Source: Planctomycetota bacterium (lineage in GTDB: Bacteria > Planctomycetota > SZUA-567 > H5-PLA8). From it: 64,000 nucleotides of DNA. How positions within the stretch are numbered: the stretch's first letter is position 1; each line of letters begins with the position of its first letter. The stretch is from NCBI GenBank assembly GCA_015075375.1, contig JABTUM010000001.1:1235201-1299200 (forward strand). The letters are read 5' to 3'. Position numbers and translations under genes: made by a program. Shown in pieces: positions 1 through 8,959 of the stretch. Under the pieces are notes generated by a model that was given only the letters and a program-made list of their open reading frames with translations, did not search any database and was not told the origin of the DNA.

Positions 1-237
1 ACCCAGCGTGGCACAGAAGCTCAGGAACGCCCAGAAGAAGGCCCCGAACGCGGCCAGCGTCGCCACCGCGCCGCTGGCGCCGCGGGAGATCGATTTGCGC
101 CCGAACGCGTTGATCAGGAATCCCGCGAACGGAAGCAGCGGAATCAGGTACAGCGTCTCGGCATAGAACGCATAAAAGCGCCCCGGCTCGCGCAGCCATT
201 CCGGAAGCCAGCTCACTAAAAATTGCAATCCGTCCAT
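1..237 (-). CDS. nuoL: NADH-quinone oxidoreductase subunit L (N-terminal part)
   Basis: The first 79 codons are present; the gene runs off the window at base 1. The translation begins MDGLQFLVSWLPEW and continues into a long hydrophobic segment containing LIPLLPFAGFLINAFG, the usual first transmembrane helices of the antiporter-like proton-pumping subunit of complex I. It lies 73 bases downstream of nuoK in the same direction, which is the standard nuoJ-K-L order. There is only a weak GGA element ahead of the ATG. The identification rests on the N-terminal sequence plus the neighbours. A homologous MrpA/NuoM-type subunit is the only realistic alternative, and the gene order argues against it. 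Confidence 0.85.
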   Translation of the reverse strand, partial: MDGLQFLVSWLPEWLREPGRFYAFYAETLYLIPLLPFAGFLINAFGRKSISRGASGAVATLAAFGAFFWAFLSFCATLG

Positions 238-310
238 GCGTGAATCCGGCCGTCTCTAGTCCGCCGTTCGATCGTCCTGGCGCCGGGCGGAGCGGCGCAG
301 GACCGGAACG

Positions 311-706
311 TCAATGCCGCATCAAGCTGATGTCGCGCGTGTCCACCGTCTGCCGGTTGCGGAAGTAGGCGATCACGATCGCCAATCCCACCGCGGCTTC
401 CGCCGCCGCCAGCGCGATGATCGTCAACGCGAAAATTTGTCCCGATTCGCCCGCGTACGGCAGACCCGTCTCTTTGGCCAGATTGACGTGCGCCCGCGCG
501 AAAGCCACGAACGCCAGCATCACCGCGTTGAGCATTAACTCGACGCTGATCAGCACCAGCAGGATGTTCCGGCGCGCCAGCACGCCCCACGCGCCAATCG
601 CGAACAACGCGCCAGACAGCGCCAGGCACGACGCCAGCCGGAACGTCAGCAGGTTACCCAGCCACTGAACCAAGTCCGAAGCGGCCAAGGTTAAAGCTGC
701 GTCCAT
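311..706 (-). CDS. nuoK: NADH-quinone oxidoreductase subunit K
   Basis: This small (131 aa) inner-membrane subunit of complex I takes part in proton translocation. Three hydrophobic helices are visible. Helix two contains NILLVLISVELMLNAV, with the intramembrane glutamate of the NuoK family, and helix three contains a second acidic residue in ALAAAEAAVGLAIVIA. The start at 706 is preferred because GAAGG lies about 10 bases upstream. A GTG at 757 would add 17 unusual residues and has no ribosome-binding site. The ORF is longer than the E. coli protein (about 100 aa) because of a hydrophilic N-terminal stretch of some 25 residues. It lies between nuoJ and nuoL in one transcription unit. Confidence 0.93.
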   Translation of the reverse strand: MDAALTLAASDLVQWLGNLLTFRLASCLALSGALFAIGAWGVLARRNILLVLISVELMLNAVMLAFVAFARAHVNLAKETGLPYAGESGQIFALTIIALAAAEAAVGLAIVIAYFRNRQTVDTRDISLMRH

Positions 707-770
707 CGTCGCATCGCCTTCGTCGAATCGCCGCGCGGCTCGCCCCACGCGGAGCACCCACGCAACCGCG

Positions 771-1319
771 TCAAAGCTTCTTCTTGGACAAAATCACCGC
801 GCCCAGAATCGCCACCATCAGCAGCACACCAACCAGTTCCAGCGGGATCACGTACTGCCGGAAAAGGGTCAGCCCGATGCTCTCGGCCGAACCGAACAGC
901 ACCCCGCCGCTCATCGCTTCCTGGCCTTCCCGCGAACCGATGCCCATGGCAAAGGCGCGCTCCAGTTCGCCGTCCGGCGGCACGCCCGCACGCACGAAGC
1001 TCAGGATCACCCCGCCCGTCACCCCCGCCAGCGCCGCCAAACCCAGGTAGCGCCCGAAGCTGAAGTCGTCCCGAATTTCCTCGGGCCGCAGGTTGATCAG
1101 CATGATCACGAAGAGGAACACCACCAGGATCGCGCCGCCGTAGACCATGATTTGCATGGCCGCCAGAAAGGTGGCTTCCAGCAGCACGAACAGGCCCGCG
1201 ATGCCCAGGAAAAAGGGGAGCATCCCGATCACGGAGTAAACGGGGTTCTTGCATGTGACAATGGCGCACGCGGAAATCACGCACAACGCCGCTGCCGCCA
1301 GAAAAAGAAGGTCAACCAT
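771..1319 (-). CDS. nuoJ: NADH-quinone oxidoreductase subunit J
   Basis: A 182-residue membrane subunit of complex I. Five hydrophobic segments can be seen, and the family signature region MQIMVYGGAILVVFLFVIML lies near residues 55-74. The C-terminus ends in a positively charged SKKKL. It is the first gene of the nuoJ-K-L run inside the window. The base upstream of its start belongs to a 370-base divergent intergenic region, so the nuoI gene usually found directly upstream is not adjacent here. This suggests that J-K-L are transcribed from their own promoter and that the nuo genes are split in this genome. Confidence 0.94.
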   Translation of the reverse strand: MVDLLFLAAAALCVISACAIVTCKNPVYSVIGMLPFFLGIAGLFVLLEATFLAAMQIMVYGGAILVVFLFVIMLINLRPEEIRDDFSFGRYLGLAALAGVTGGVILSFVRAGVPPDGELERAFAMGIGSREGQEAMSGGVLFGSAESIGLTLFRQYVIPLELVGVLLMVAILGAVILSKKKL

Positions 1320-1689
1320 GGCCGGAGCCGCACCCCTGGCGCGCTACGTGAACGAACAAAAATGGAGGGCCTGTCCTTCCTTCGTACCCCCCAGCCGCCA
1401 AGGTTTCAAGTAGAACATGTGCATCATTCGCATAAGTCCATGTCGATTAAAGAATAAGAATCCTCCCATGGCCCTGCAAACAGACTCGATTCAAGCTCGG
1501 TCGCGCTCACACCGGGCCGTCCGGTCGAATCCGCTCTGCCCTCCTTTTCCCCGGACCTTCCGTCGCCACCCCTACAAATGCCTTCAGCCCTTGGCCTTCC
1601 GATTCCGATACCGCCAACAAGCCTAGACTCGGCCGCGCCTGAGCGGTCGGGCCACGGCTACGGTTCAAGCTTACATAAGGGAGTCCCGC
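1320..1689. other. Divergent intergenic region, nuoJ / TPR-SPOR lipoprotein
   Basis: These 370 bases separate the nuoJ start (minus) from the lipoprotein start (plus). I see no convincing gene: open frames here have codon use unlike the neighbours and no ribosome-binding site, apart from AAGGGAG at about 1678-1684, which serves the gene at 1690. Both promoters should lie here, but no clear -35/-10 pair could be assigned. Confidence 0.5.
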
Positions 1690-2565
1690 ATGACGATCCG
1701 CCGGCTGCTGCTTGTGCTGCCGATCCTGACTTGCCTGCTGCTGGCTACCGGCTGCGGGGATAAAAAGACCGCTCAGGCCGTGAATCAGGAAGCCTTGGTC
1801 CGGCCCGCGGTGCTGGCCCAAGCCGCCGACTCGATCCGGGCCAACAAGCCCGGCGAAGCCGAGGCGATGCTGCAGGGCTGGATCGACGCGAACGCCGAAA
1901 GTCCCTACCAGCCCGAAGCGCACTACCTGATGGGGCAGTCTCTCTTTCATCAGGGTCGCTACGAAGAAGCCAAACGCCACCACGACCGCTGCCTCGACGA
2001 GAGCAAGGACAAGACCCTCAAGGCGCTCGCGCACCTCGGCCGCGCCGACTGCAACTTCGAACTCCAGAACTATCAAAAAGCCAGCCGCCAGTACCACTGG
2101 CTCGAAGAGGTCTACCGCGACGATCCGGCTGTGGCTCACGACGAGGTGCTCTTTAAGCTCGGCATGAGCGCCAAGCTGGCGGGTTTCCCCGAGACTGGCG
2201 ACTACTGGTTCAAGAAGGTGATCGAACTCTACGCCACCGGGCGCTACGCCGAAGAAGCGCGCCGCCAGCATTCCTGGCTCGGCAATGGGGAAAACGGCGA
2301 ACCGCGCTACTACTCGCTCGAAGTAGCCCAGTTCTCCGACGAAGCCAAAGCCCTCGAGGAAGCCGATATCTACCGCCAGAAGGGTTACGCCGAGGTGCGC
2401 ATCGAAACGATCAAGAACTACGACACGCCGCGCTACGCGATCCACGTGGGCAAGTTCGCCAATCGCAACGACGCCATCAAGGCCAAGGAAGATGCCGAAC
2501 TGGCCGGCCTCCAGCCCGAGATTCGCCCAAGCTGGCTGATTCCGCCCAAGCCCGGCCGCAACTGA
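1690..2565 (+). CDS. Lipoprotein with TPR-like repeats and C-terminal SPOR domain
   Basis: A 291-residue exported lipoprotein. The N-terminus is a lipoprotein signal with the lipobox LATGC, so Cys22 should be acylated after cleavage by LspA. Residues about 40-190 form helical tetratricopeptide-like repeats (PYQPEAHYLMGQSLFHQGRY and similar). Residues about 200-285 look like a SPOR fold: two YYSLEVAQF / RYAIHVGKF strands separated by helices rich in charged residues. SPOR domains bind denuded peptidoglycan glycan strands, often at the division site, so a periplasmic cell-wall-linked role is likely. A good AAGGGAG ribosome-binding site precedes the ATG. It is followed by a strong terminator. 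The function beyond this is unknown. Confidence 0.8.
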   Translation: MTIRRLLLVLPILTCLLLATGCGDKKTAQAVNQEALVRPAVLAQAADSIRANKPGEAEAMLQGWIDANAESPYQPEAHYLMGQSLFHQGRYEEAKRHHDRCLDESKDKTLKALAHLGRADCNFELQNYQKASRQYHWLEEVYRDDPAVAHDEVLFKLGMSAKLAGFPETGDYWFKKVIELYATGRYAEEARRQHSWLGNGENGEPRYYSLEVAQFSDEAKALEEADIYRQKGYAEVRIETIKNYDTPRYAIHVGKFANRNDAIKAKEDAELAGLQPEIRPSWLIPPKPGRN

Positions 2566-2594
2566 CCGGCGCTGGATTCCTGTTTACATCCTTT

Positions 2595-2631
2595 GAAACG
2601 GGCGCGACAATGGTCGCGCCCGTTTCGTTTT
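2595..2631 (+). terminator. Rho-independent terminator after the SPOR lipoprotein
   Basis: A perfect 14-base-pair stem (GAAACGGGCGCGAC at 2595-2608 pairing with 2613-2626) closes a four-base AATG loop and is followed by GTTTT. It lies 30 bases after the lipoprotein stop and directly upstream of the ribosome-binding site of the next gene. The U-run is short, so some read-through into 2648-3991 is possible. Confidence 0.8.
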
Positions 2632-2647
2632 GGGGAGGTAAGCACGC

Positions 2648-3991
2648 ATGCGCCGCGCCTTTTTCAGGCTGAACCTCACGCTGCTGGCTGCGGCCTCGCT
2701 CACCCTCGCGTTCGGCGAAGAACCCAAACCCGTCGAACCCGTTTCGATCGAGCCCGTCAGGCCGGTGCGTCCCGTCGAGCCCGAAGCGGTCAAACCGCGC
2801 GAGGCGCCTCTGGAATTGCCCAAGGAAGAGAATGCGCCTGGCGAGGCGGCTCCCCTCGCGCCCGTCGTCTCCGTCCCTGCTCCCCCGCCGCCCGATGCCG
2901 CTGAAGCCGGCCAGAAGCCCGTGCGCACCGCGCCCGGAGCCGGCGGTCCGGGTTGGTCGATGCCCCAAGAAGAAGGCGCCGCCGAAGCCGCACCGCCGCC
3001 CGTAGCCGAAGGCCCTGCGGCGGAGGAATCCGCCACCGTCTCCCCCGAACTCCAGGCGGCCCTGGACGCCGAGAAGGCATTGAAGGCCAAGGCCGCGAAG
3101 CAAGATAAGCCCGTCGATCACGCCGCGATTCTGGCGCTCTACCAGCCCCTGGTCGCCGCTCGACCCGACGATCCCGAAGCGCGCTATCGGCTGGCCTTGG
3201 CCCTGGCGCGATCCGGCCAAACCGAAGAGGGCTACAAGGAACTCGAACGCACCGTCGCGCTGCGGCCCAAGGACGGGCGCTACCTTACCGATCTGGCCAC
3301 GCTCGCCACGCGCTTGGGACAGTTTCGCCGCGCGGAAGAAGCTTGCCTCGCCGCGATCCAGGCCCGGCCCGGTTCCGCGCGTTCGCACAACGCGCTGGGC
3401 AACGTCTACCTCGCCTTGGGCGGCTACAAGGAGGCCGCCGGCGCCTACCTGAAGGCCGTACAACTCGAACCCGATAATCCGACCTGGATGCACAACCTTG
3501 GCCGCGCGCACCTCGAAGGCGGCGAGTTGAGATCCGCCGTGGAGGTACTAAGCGAAGTCATTCAAATGCGCCCCAAAGCGCCACAAGGCTATAACGACCG
3601 GGGCATCGCCTACCAGCAACTCAACCGGCTGAAAGAGGCCTTGGACGACTACCGCGCCGCCTTGCACCTCGATCCGAAGAACGCGCAGGCCCATTACAAC
3701 CTGGCCTTGCTCTACGCCAATCAGGACACGCCCGAATACTCCGATCGCATGATGGCCGAAGAGCACGCCGAAGAAGCCGTGAAGCTTACCGGCCGGAAAA
3801 ACGCCACCTACCTGATGGGGCTGGCCGAAGCCCTTCGCTCCAATCGCCGTTACAAGGAAGCCGTCGCGATCGCTCAGGAAGCCGTCAAGATCGATCCCAG
3901 CCCAGAAAATCTGGGGCAACTGCGCAGCTACGAGCAGCTTCAGACCCAAGGCTTCGTGGGGAACGTTCGTCCGGTCGGCAAAGAGAAGTAG
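2648..3991 (+). CDS. Exported TPR-repeat protein with proline/glutamate-rich N-terminal region
   Basis: A 447-residue protein. Residues 1-23 form a signal peptide (RRAFFRLNLTLLAAASLTLA). Residues 24-130 are low-complexity, rich in Pro, Glu and Ala. From about 165 to 430 there are at least six consecutive TPR motifs, for example SARSHNALGNVYLALGGYKE, NPTWMHNLGRAHLEGGELR and GYNDRGIAYQQLNRLKEA. TPR arrays hold protein partners together; the partner here is unknown. The GGGGAGG box 8 bases before the ATG fixes the start. The gene is convergent with 4024-5622. I do not recognise a specific family. Confidence 0.75.
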   Translation: MRRAFFRLNLTLLAAASLTLAFGEEPKPVEPVSIEPVRPVRPVEPEAVKPREAPLELPKEENAPGEAAPLAPVVSVPAPPPPDAAEAGQKPVRTAPGAGGPGWSMPQEEGAAEAAPPPVAEGPAAEESATVSPELQAALDAEKALKAKAAKQDKPVDHAAILALYQPLVAARPDDPEARYRLALALARSGQTEEGYKELERTVALRPKDGRYLTDLATLATRLGQFRRAEEACLAAIQARPGSARSHNALGNVYLALGGYKEAAGAYLKAVQLEPDNPTWMHNLGRAHLEGGELRSAVEVLSEVIQMRPKAPQGYNDRGIAYQQLNRLKEALDDYRAALHLDPKNAQAHYNLALLYANQDTPEYSDRMMAEEHAEEAVKLTGRKNATYLMGLAEALRSNRRYKEAVAIAQEAVKIDPSPENLGQLRSYEQLQTQGFVGNVRPVGKEK

Positions 3992-4023
3992 AGCGCGCCC
4001 GGGCCGGGCTTCAACCGCCTGCG

Positions 4024-5622
4024 TTACGCACCCTTCGCCTGAGCTTCGCCGTGCCCCGCCGGCAACGAGGCGGCTCGCGCGGCCTGCTGAGCCTGCGGAT
4101 CCTCGATGCGCACGATGCCGTTGCGCGTCAGGATCATACGGTACTTCCGCAACGTCGCCGAACCGTCCGGCGCGCTCACCCGCAGCACCAGGTTGGCGTG
4201 ATAGACCTTGCGCGCGGCCACCGGCATCAAGCGCACCGGCCGCTCGCGCCCGTAAGCCGAAGGATCGGTCACCGCCACCAGGCCCTTGCGCGGCTCGTCC
4301 ATGTGCTCCAGAAACTGCCGGACGCTGAAGCGCGAGATCTCATCCAACGTGTCGATGCGCTCGCGGATCGAAGCGATGCGCGCCGGGAAGAACGTGAGCC
4401 GCTTCTCGTACTTCATCACCACTTCCGGAGCGCCGTCTTCGTGCAGTTCGGCGAGGTCGTCGCGCTCGCGGACGCCCAGGACCTCGGCCGGCACCCGCTT
4501 CGAGGGAACGAACGAGAACGCCTCCGCCGTGCGTCCGACCGTACGCTTCAACGGACCCCGGTCGATCAGCACATTTTCGCGGTCGCGCAGGATGCCCGTC
4601 AGGCGCGAACTGAAATACCGCTTCATCTCTTCCTTGATGCGATCCTTCAAGGCGTAAGCCACCACCGCCAGCACGATGGCCGAAATGCTGTTGATCTGGC
4701 CATCGGGGAAAAAGATCAGCACCAGAGCCACGTAAGCCAGCATCGCAGACATGGCGGCCACCGCGTACAGCGTGTACCACGCGCCCCGGGAACCGGCCTC
4801 GGAGTTCACGTTCAGGAACAGCACGCTTTGCGCGAACTTCTTGAGCGCTCCTTCGCGATAGAGGTAGTACTCGTTCGCGCGCGCCGCCGCTTCGGATTTC
4901 GTGGCCGACGCCTGGCTGGGATAGCACGCCCGCAGGCGGTGCTCGGCTTCCAGCCGAATCGCTTCCGCCAGCCGCGCGCGAGCCGCTTCCACCTCCGCGC
5001 CGCCTCCCCTGCGCACGCGCCGGTCGAACAATCGAAACGCACGCGCCGCCTGCTGGTGCCAGACGATGCTTAAATGTTCATCCGCATACTCGAAGACCTG
5101 CGCCGCCTCGTACGGCTGGTCCCGCCCCAGAAAGCGCCGCTTGCTCTCGCGCAGCCTCCGCGCAACCTCCGCCGTCCGGTCCAGCCACCGTTCCAATTCC
5201 GCCGCCGCTTCGTTCCAGGCCGCGGGGTTCGACCCGCGCAAGCCCCGCTCGATCCGCTTCCGCGCCTTGCGCATCTGCACGCGCACGATGCAACTGAAGA
5301 CGCGCAGTTCGTACACCGCCCGCGCCTGATCGTCCGCCGGGATCGTGCTCGACAGCCGCGTCAGCGGCGAACGCGGGTTCGCGGGATCGAGCATCTCCTC
5401 GAGCGTCATCGGCGGCGTGCCGTAGCGTGTGTAGGTGTGCAGATCGCGGTAAAACTGCGCCTGCGAGTACGATTCGGAGGTCACGTCCAGGCTGCGCGGC
5501 AGGAAGAAATACAACTCCACCCGCAAATCCTCGCGCTCCAGCTCGCGCCGCATCGGGTACCGGAACTTCAGCTCCAGGTGGTAGCGGTCGTGAATCTTGA
5601 GCCGGTGCTCGAACGGGTTCAA
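4024..5622 (-). CDS. Conserved hypothetical two-TM membrane protein
   Basis: A 532-residue protein I cannot assign to a named function. Residues 1-270 are hydrophilic and rich in Arg/Glu helices, beginning MNPFEHRLKIHDRYHLELKF. Two adjacent transmembrane segments follow around residues 280-325 (TLYAVAAMSAMLAYVALVLI and ISAIVLAVVAYALKD), and then a second long hydrophilic domain with FFPARIASIRERIDTLDEIS. The short loop between the helices implies that both large domains lie on the same side, most simply the cytoplasm. There is no signal peptide and no catalytic motif that I recognise. It is divergent from 5731-6615, with 108 bases between the starts, and convergent with the TPR gene. Confidence 0.6.
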   Translation of the reverse strand: MNPFEHRLKIHDRYHLELKFRYPMRRELEREDLRVELYFFLPRSLDVTSESYSQAQFYRDLHTYTRYGTPPMTLEEMLDPANPRSPLTRLSSTIPADDQARAVYELRVFSCIVRVQMRKARKRIERGLRGSNPAAWNEAAAELERWLDRTAEVARRLRESKRRFLGRDQPYEAAQVFEYADEHLSIVWHQQAARAFRLFDRRVRRGGGAEVEAARARLAEAIRLEAEHRLRACYPSQASATKSEAAARANEYYLYREGALKKFAQSVLFLNVNSEAGSRGAWYTLYAVAAMSAMLAYVALVLIFFPDGQINSISAIVLAVVAYALKDRIKEEMKRYFSSRLTGILRDRENVLIDRGPLKRTVGRTAEAFSFVPSKRVPAEVLGVRERDDLAELHEDGAPEVVMKYEKRLTFFPARIASIRERIDTLDEISRFSVRQFLEHMDEPRKGLVAVTDPSAYGRERPVRLMPVAARKVYHANLVLRVSAPDGSATLRKYRMILTRNGIVRIEDPQAQQAARAASLPAGHGEAQAKGA

Positions 5623-5730
5623 CGCTTCCGCCTTTCCTCGCCAACCTTCGCGTTACCGGCCCATAGTATACTCCATGCCGCCCTTCCCGCGCGTTGCCAG
5701 CCGCTCCCCATGCGGGCACAATGGCTCCCC

Positions 5731-6615
5731 ATGAGCGCCGCCAACCGCTACCGCCAACCGTGGGCCGACGCCGGCGGCGTCACCCACCCGCCCGCGGACC
5801 AAGCCGTTCCGCCCGAACGGATGGTCTCGCTCGTCCCCAGCCTTACCGAATGCGTCGTAGCCCTCGGAGCGCGCGACCGGCTCTCCGGAATCACCGCCTT
5901 CTGCATTCGCCCCGCGGATCTGCTCAAAGATCCCGCGCTCACCAAGGTCGGCGGCACGAAAAAATTCAGCCGCGAGAAGCTCATGGCGCTCAAGCCCGGC
6001 CTCGTGCTCGTGAACCTCGAAGAGAACGAACTGGATGACATCGGCTGGCTGCGCGCACGCGTGCCCTGCTACATCAACGGCGTGCGGACCCTGGACGAAG
6101 GGCTGGAAACGCTCCGCGAACTCGGCGCACTCTTGGGCCGCCTGGACCAAGGCGACGCCATCGCCGCGGCGTGCGCAGCGGACCTCGCCGCCGCGCGCGC
6201 GCGCCTCGCCGACTTTCGCGCTCGTGGCGGGCGATCGCGACGCGTCTGCTATCCTATCTGGCGCGATCCTTGGATGATTCCAGGACCGGACACCTTCATC
6301 GCGCGCCATTTCGAAGCGCTCGGCGCGCAGCTCGTGCCCGATCGCCCCGGCCCTTCGCGCTACCCGGAAATGTCGCTCGAACAGCTTGCCGCCGCGCGCC
6401 CCGATACGATTTGGCTGCCCGACGAGCCCTTCAAGTTCCAGGAAGCCGACGCCGCCGAACTGCGCGCCCGCCCGGACTTGGCCGGCGTACCCGTTCGCCT
6501 CGTCTCAGGCGATGAGGTCTGCTGGTTTGGCGTCAGGCAGCGCGAAGGCCTCCCGTACGCCTACCGAACCCTCTGGGGCCAGGGCATCGAAGACGGGCCG
6601 CTCCCGCTTTCGTAG
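5731..6615 (+). CDS. Helical-backbone metal-receptor (BtuF-like) protein without signal peptide
   Basis: A 294-residue protein of the periplasmic-binding-protein class that binds cobalamin or siderophores (class III, a long helix joining two lobes). Visible family marks are PERMVSLVPSLTECVVALGA, then TKVGGTKKFSREKLMALKPGLVLVN, and a C-terminal AARPDTIWLPDEPF. No signal peptide is present, so it may work in the cytoplasm. Such orphan cytoplasmic homologues occur in many bacteria and their role is not settled. The start at 5731 was chosen over an in-frame ATG at 5710 because the shorter protein begins at the conserved region; neither has a clear ribosome-binding site. No BtuC/BtuD partners are nearby. 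Confidence 0.7.
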   Translation: MSAANRYRQPWADAGGVTHPPADQAVPPERMVSLVPSLTECVVALGARDRLSGITAFCIRPADLLKDPALTKVGGTKKFSREKLMALKPGLVLVNLEENELDDIGWLRARVPCYINGVRTLDEGLETLRELGALLGRLDQGDAIAAACAADLAAARARLADFRARGGRSRRVCYPIWRDPWMIPGPDTFIARHFEALGAQLVPDRPGPSRYPEMSLEQLAAARPDTIWLPDEPFKFQEADAAELRARPDLAGVPVRLVSGDEVCWFGVRQREGLPYAYRTLWGQGIEDGPLPLS

Positions 6616-6680
6616 CGGTAAATCGTGAACGGATCGGCCGGCCTGAGCGTTAACGGGTAAGAAGCGAGATTCGAGTTCCC

Positions 6681-7814
6681 ATGAGCGATACGCCCGAAAC
6701 ACAGCCGCCCGTTGGGCCGACATCGCCGCCCGCTGCGCCGGATACGGATGCGGCGGCGGAGCGCGCCGCCACGCCGAGCCGCCCCCATCGCCGCGAAATG
6801 ACGCCTCGGCCGCCCTACAAAGACCGCAGCATGCTCCTCATTGTCGGGATCGTCATTTTCATCTTCCTGATGATCGTCAACTTTCTCTACACGCTGATGG
6901 TCTCCACCCGCCCGATCCGGTTCGTGAAAGCCAAGGACCCCATGCGCCCGGTTCCCGAACTCGTTCGCGCCGACGACGTCAAGGACCTCGGCGCGGACCG
7001 CTGGGAACTCACGTACAACTTCGAGAAGTACAAAGCCGAACGCGAAAAGCTCACCGTCCTGCTCAAGGATTTCAAAGGCTGGCGCAACGATCCGAACAGC
7101 GACGAATGGAAAACCGGCGAACACCGACCCATCAGCCTCGACGCGCAATCGGGCCTGCCCGTCACGCCGCTGTTGACCGAAGTCTCCTGGCAGGACGAGA
7201 TGGAAATCGAAGCCGCCATCGAACCGCGCCAGGACGTGCCTTGCGCGCTGTTCTTCAATTACTTCTACACCCGCGAGCACACCGGTACGGCGCTGCTCTT
7301 GAACCCCGACGGCCAGGCCCAGTTCGTGCGCTACCGCAAGGCCTTCGATTACGACAGCCCCACCGGCACGCCGGGGCGATTCACCTTCGAAAAAAACAAA
7401 ACCATGATCGTGAAGGTGGTGGTCAAGAATTTCCCGCACAGCAACGGCTACCGCTGCGAAGGATACGTGGACGGCCATCTCGTCGCGCAGGCGGAGTTCC
7501 CGCCCGAATGGCCCAAAGACCGCCGCATCGAGTTCGATCCGCTGGACCAGGAAGCGATGTCCCTGGTGGCAGATATGGACGTCCCCCCGCGCTCCGGGTT
7601 CGTGGCCTTATACGCCGGCGCCCAGCCGCGCCTGCTTGAGGCCCTCGCGCGCAGCACCCACGCCAAGCTGCTCCACGCCGTGCGCATCCTGCGCCTCACC
7701 GTGCGCGGCACCGTCGCCGAAACCTGGCGCGCCGACCGCACCCGCACCCTCGATATCCTCGACGACCACGAACGCGCCGCCCAGAAGCAGATCCCCCCGC
7801 CCGAAGCCGAGTAA
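6681..7814 (+). CDS. Single-pass membrane protein of unknown function
   Basis: A 377-residue protein with a Pro/Ala-rich cytoplasmic tail (1-48), one transmembrane helix (about 50-72, MLLIVGIVIFIFLMIVNFLY) and a large extracytoplasmic domain. The domain from about 150 to 290 alternates beta-strand-like stretches (TGTALLLNPDGQAQFVRYR, MIVKVVVKNF, GYVDGHLVAQAEF), which would fit a jelly-roll or concanavalin-like sandwich, but this is only my reading of the pattern. No catalytic motif was identified. It stands alone between the BtuF-like gene and the convergent deoxyhypusine-synthase-like gene. Confidence 0.55.
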   Translation: MSDTPETQPPVGPTSPPAAPDTDAAAERAATPSRPHRREMTPRPPYKDRSMLLIVGIVIFIFLMIVNFLYTLMVSTRPIRFVKAKDPMRPVPELVRADDVKDLGADRWELTYNFEKYKAEREKLTVLLKDFKGWRNDPNSDEWKTGEHRPISLDAQSGLPVTPLLTEVSWQDEMEIEAAIEPRQDVPCALFFNYFYTREHTGTALLLNPDGQAQFVRYRKAFDYDSPTGTPGRFTFEKNKTMIVKVVVKNFPHSNGYRCEGYVDGHLVAQAEFPPEWPKDRRIEFDPLDQEAMSLVADMDVPPRSGFVALYAGAQPRLLEALARSTHAKLLHAVRILRLTVRGTVAETWRADRTRTLDILDDHERAAQKQIPPPEAE

Positions 7815-7850
7815 CCCCTCACCTCCGGCTCACCCCATTTCCGGCAGCCG

Positions 7851-8870
7851 TCAGTCGCCCAGCAGATACGCGAAGATCAGCGGCGCGACGATCGTCGCGT
7901 CGGACTGGATCATGAACTTCGGCGTCTGCACGTCCAGCTTGGCCCAGGTGATTTTCTCGTTGGGCACCGCGCCCGAATAGCCTCCGTAGCTCGTCACCGC
8001 ATCGCTGATCTGGCAAAAGTAATTCCAGAAGGGAATGTTCTCGATGCCGTGGTCCACGATGATCGAGGGCGTCACGCAGATGGCGAAGTCGCCGGCGATG
8101 CCGCCGCCGATCTGGAAGAATCCGACGCCGGGGCCGGGCGTCTTGTGCCCGCAATGGTCGAGATACCACTGCGTCACGTCGGCGAATTGCGCGGTGCCGG
8201 GCAGCACGCAATCGTGATTCGGCAAGTCGCCCTTCATCGCGTGCGCCGCGAACATGTTGCCGGTGGTCGAATCCTCCCAGCCCGGCGCCCACACCGGCAG
8301 ATTCAGCTCGGCCGCCGCCAGCATCCACGAATGCTGCGGGTCGATCTGGTAGTGCGGCTTCAGTTCGCCGCTGCGCAGGATATCGAAGAGGTACTGCGCC
8401 GGAAACTTGCGCACGCCTTCCTTCGATGCCTCCTGCCAGCGCTCCAGCAACCGGACTTCGAGATGCTTCATCACCGTCTCGGGGATGCAGGTGTCGGTGA
8501 CGCGGTTGAAGCCCTGCTCGAAGAGTTCCTTCTCGGCTTCGGCCGACAGACCGCGCCAGTCGGGGACGATCTTGTAATCGCGGTGTGCGACGAGGTTGAA
8601 AACGTCCTCCTCCAGGTTCGCTCCGGTGCAGGAGATCGCGTGAACCTTTCCCGCGCGGATCATGCGCGCCAGGATGATGCCCAGTTCGCCCGTGGACATC
8701 GCGCCGGCCAGGCTGACGAGCATCTTTCCGCCGCGCGCCAGGAACGCCTCATAGGCTTCCGCCGCGGCCACCGTCTCCCGCGCGTTGAAGTGCCGGTAAT
8801 GCTTGAGCATGAACTCTCGGACCGCGCCCAATTCGGGTTCCTCCTTCTGCCGATTTTCGCCGGGCCGCAT
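7851..8870 (-). CDS. Deoxyhypusine synthase-like protein
   Basis: A 339-residue member of the deoxyhypusine synthase family, which transfers the aminobutyl group of spermidine via an NAD-dependent step and an enzyme-lysine imine. Family marks seen: MLVSLAGAMSTGELGIILAR, ISCTGANLEED, and a C-terminal YGGYSGAVPNEKITWAKL. The lysine in WAKL (Lys311) matches the catalytic lysine of the human WGKI motif. Bacteria lack eIF5A, so the acceptor cannot be the usual one. Polyamine products such as homospermidine are the known alternative outcome in this superfamily. It is a single gene; an AT-rich stretch lies upstream (about 8888-8900). No clear ribosome-binding site precedes 8870, and Met21 is an alternative start. 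Confidence 0.85.
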   Translation of the reverse strand: MRPGENRQKEEPELGAVREFMLKHYRHFNARETVAAAEAYEAFLARGGKMLVSLAGAMSTGELGIILARMIRAGKVHAISCTGANLEEDVFNLVAHRDYKIVPDWRGLSAEAEKELFEQGFNRVTDTCIPETVMKHLEVRLLERWQEASKEGVRKFPAQYLFDILRSGELKPHYQIDPQHSWMLAAAELNLPVWAPGWEDSTTGNMFAAHAMKGDLPNHDCVLPGTAQFADVTQWYLDHCGHKTPGPGVGFFQIGGGIAGDFAICVTPSIIVDHGIENIPFWNYFCQISDAVTSYGGYSGAVPNEKITWAKLDVQTPKFMIQSDATIVAPLIFAYLLGD

Positions 8871-8959
8871 GGAGCACCGGCGTGCGGGGCATGTATATAA
8901 CCTTTTGGCCAGGGAGTTTCAAAAAATCGCCTCGATGTTTCGCGGCGCCGGAACGGCAT

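Noticed and set aside
5074..5730. Upstream extension of the BtuF-like reading frame
   Set aside because: It lies antisense to the conserved membrane-protein gene and encodes an Arg-rich stretch; the family similarity begins only after 5731.
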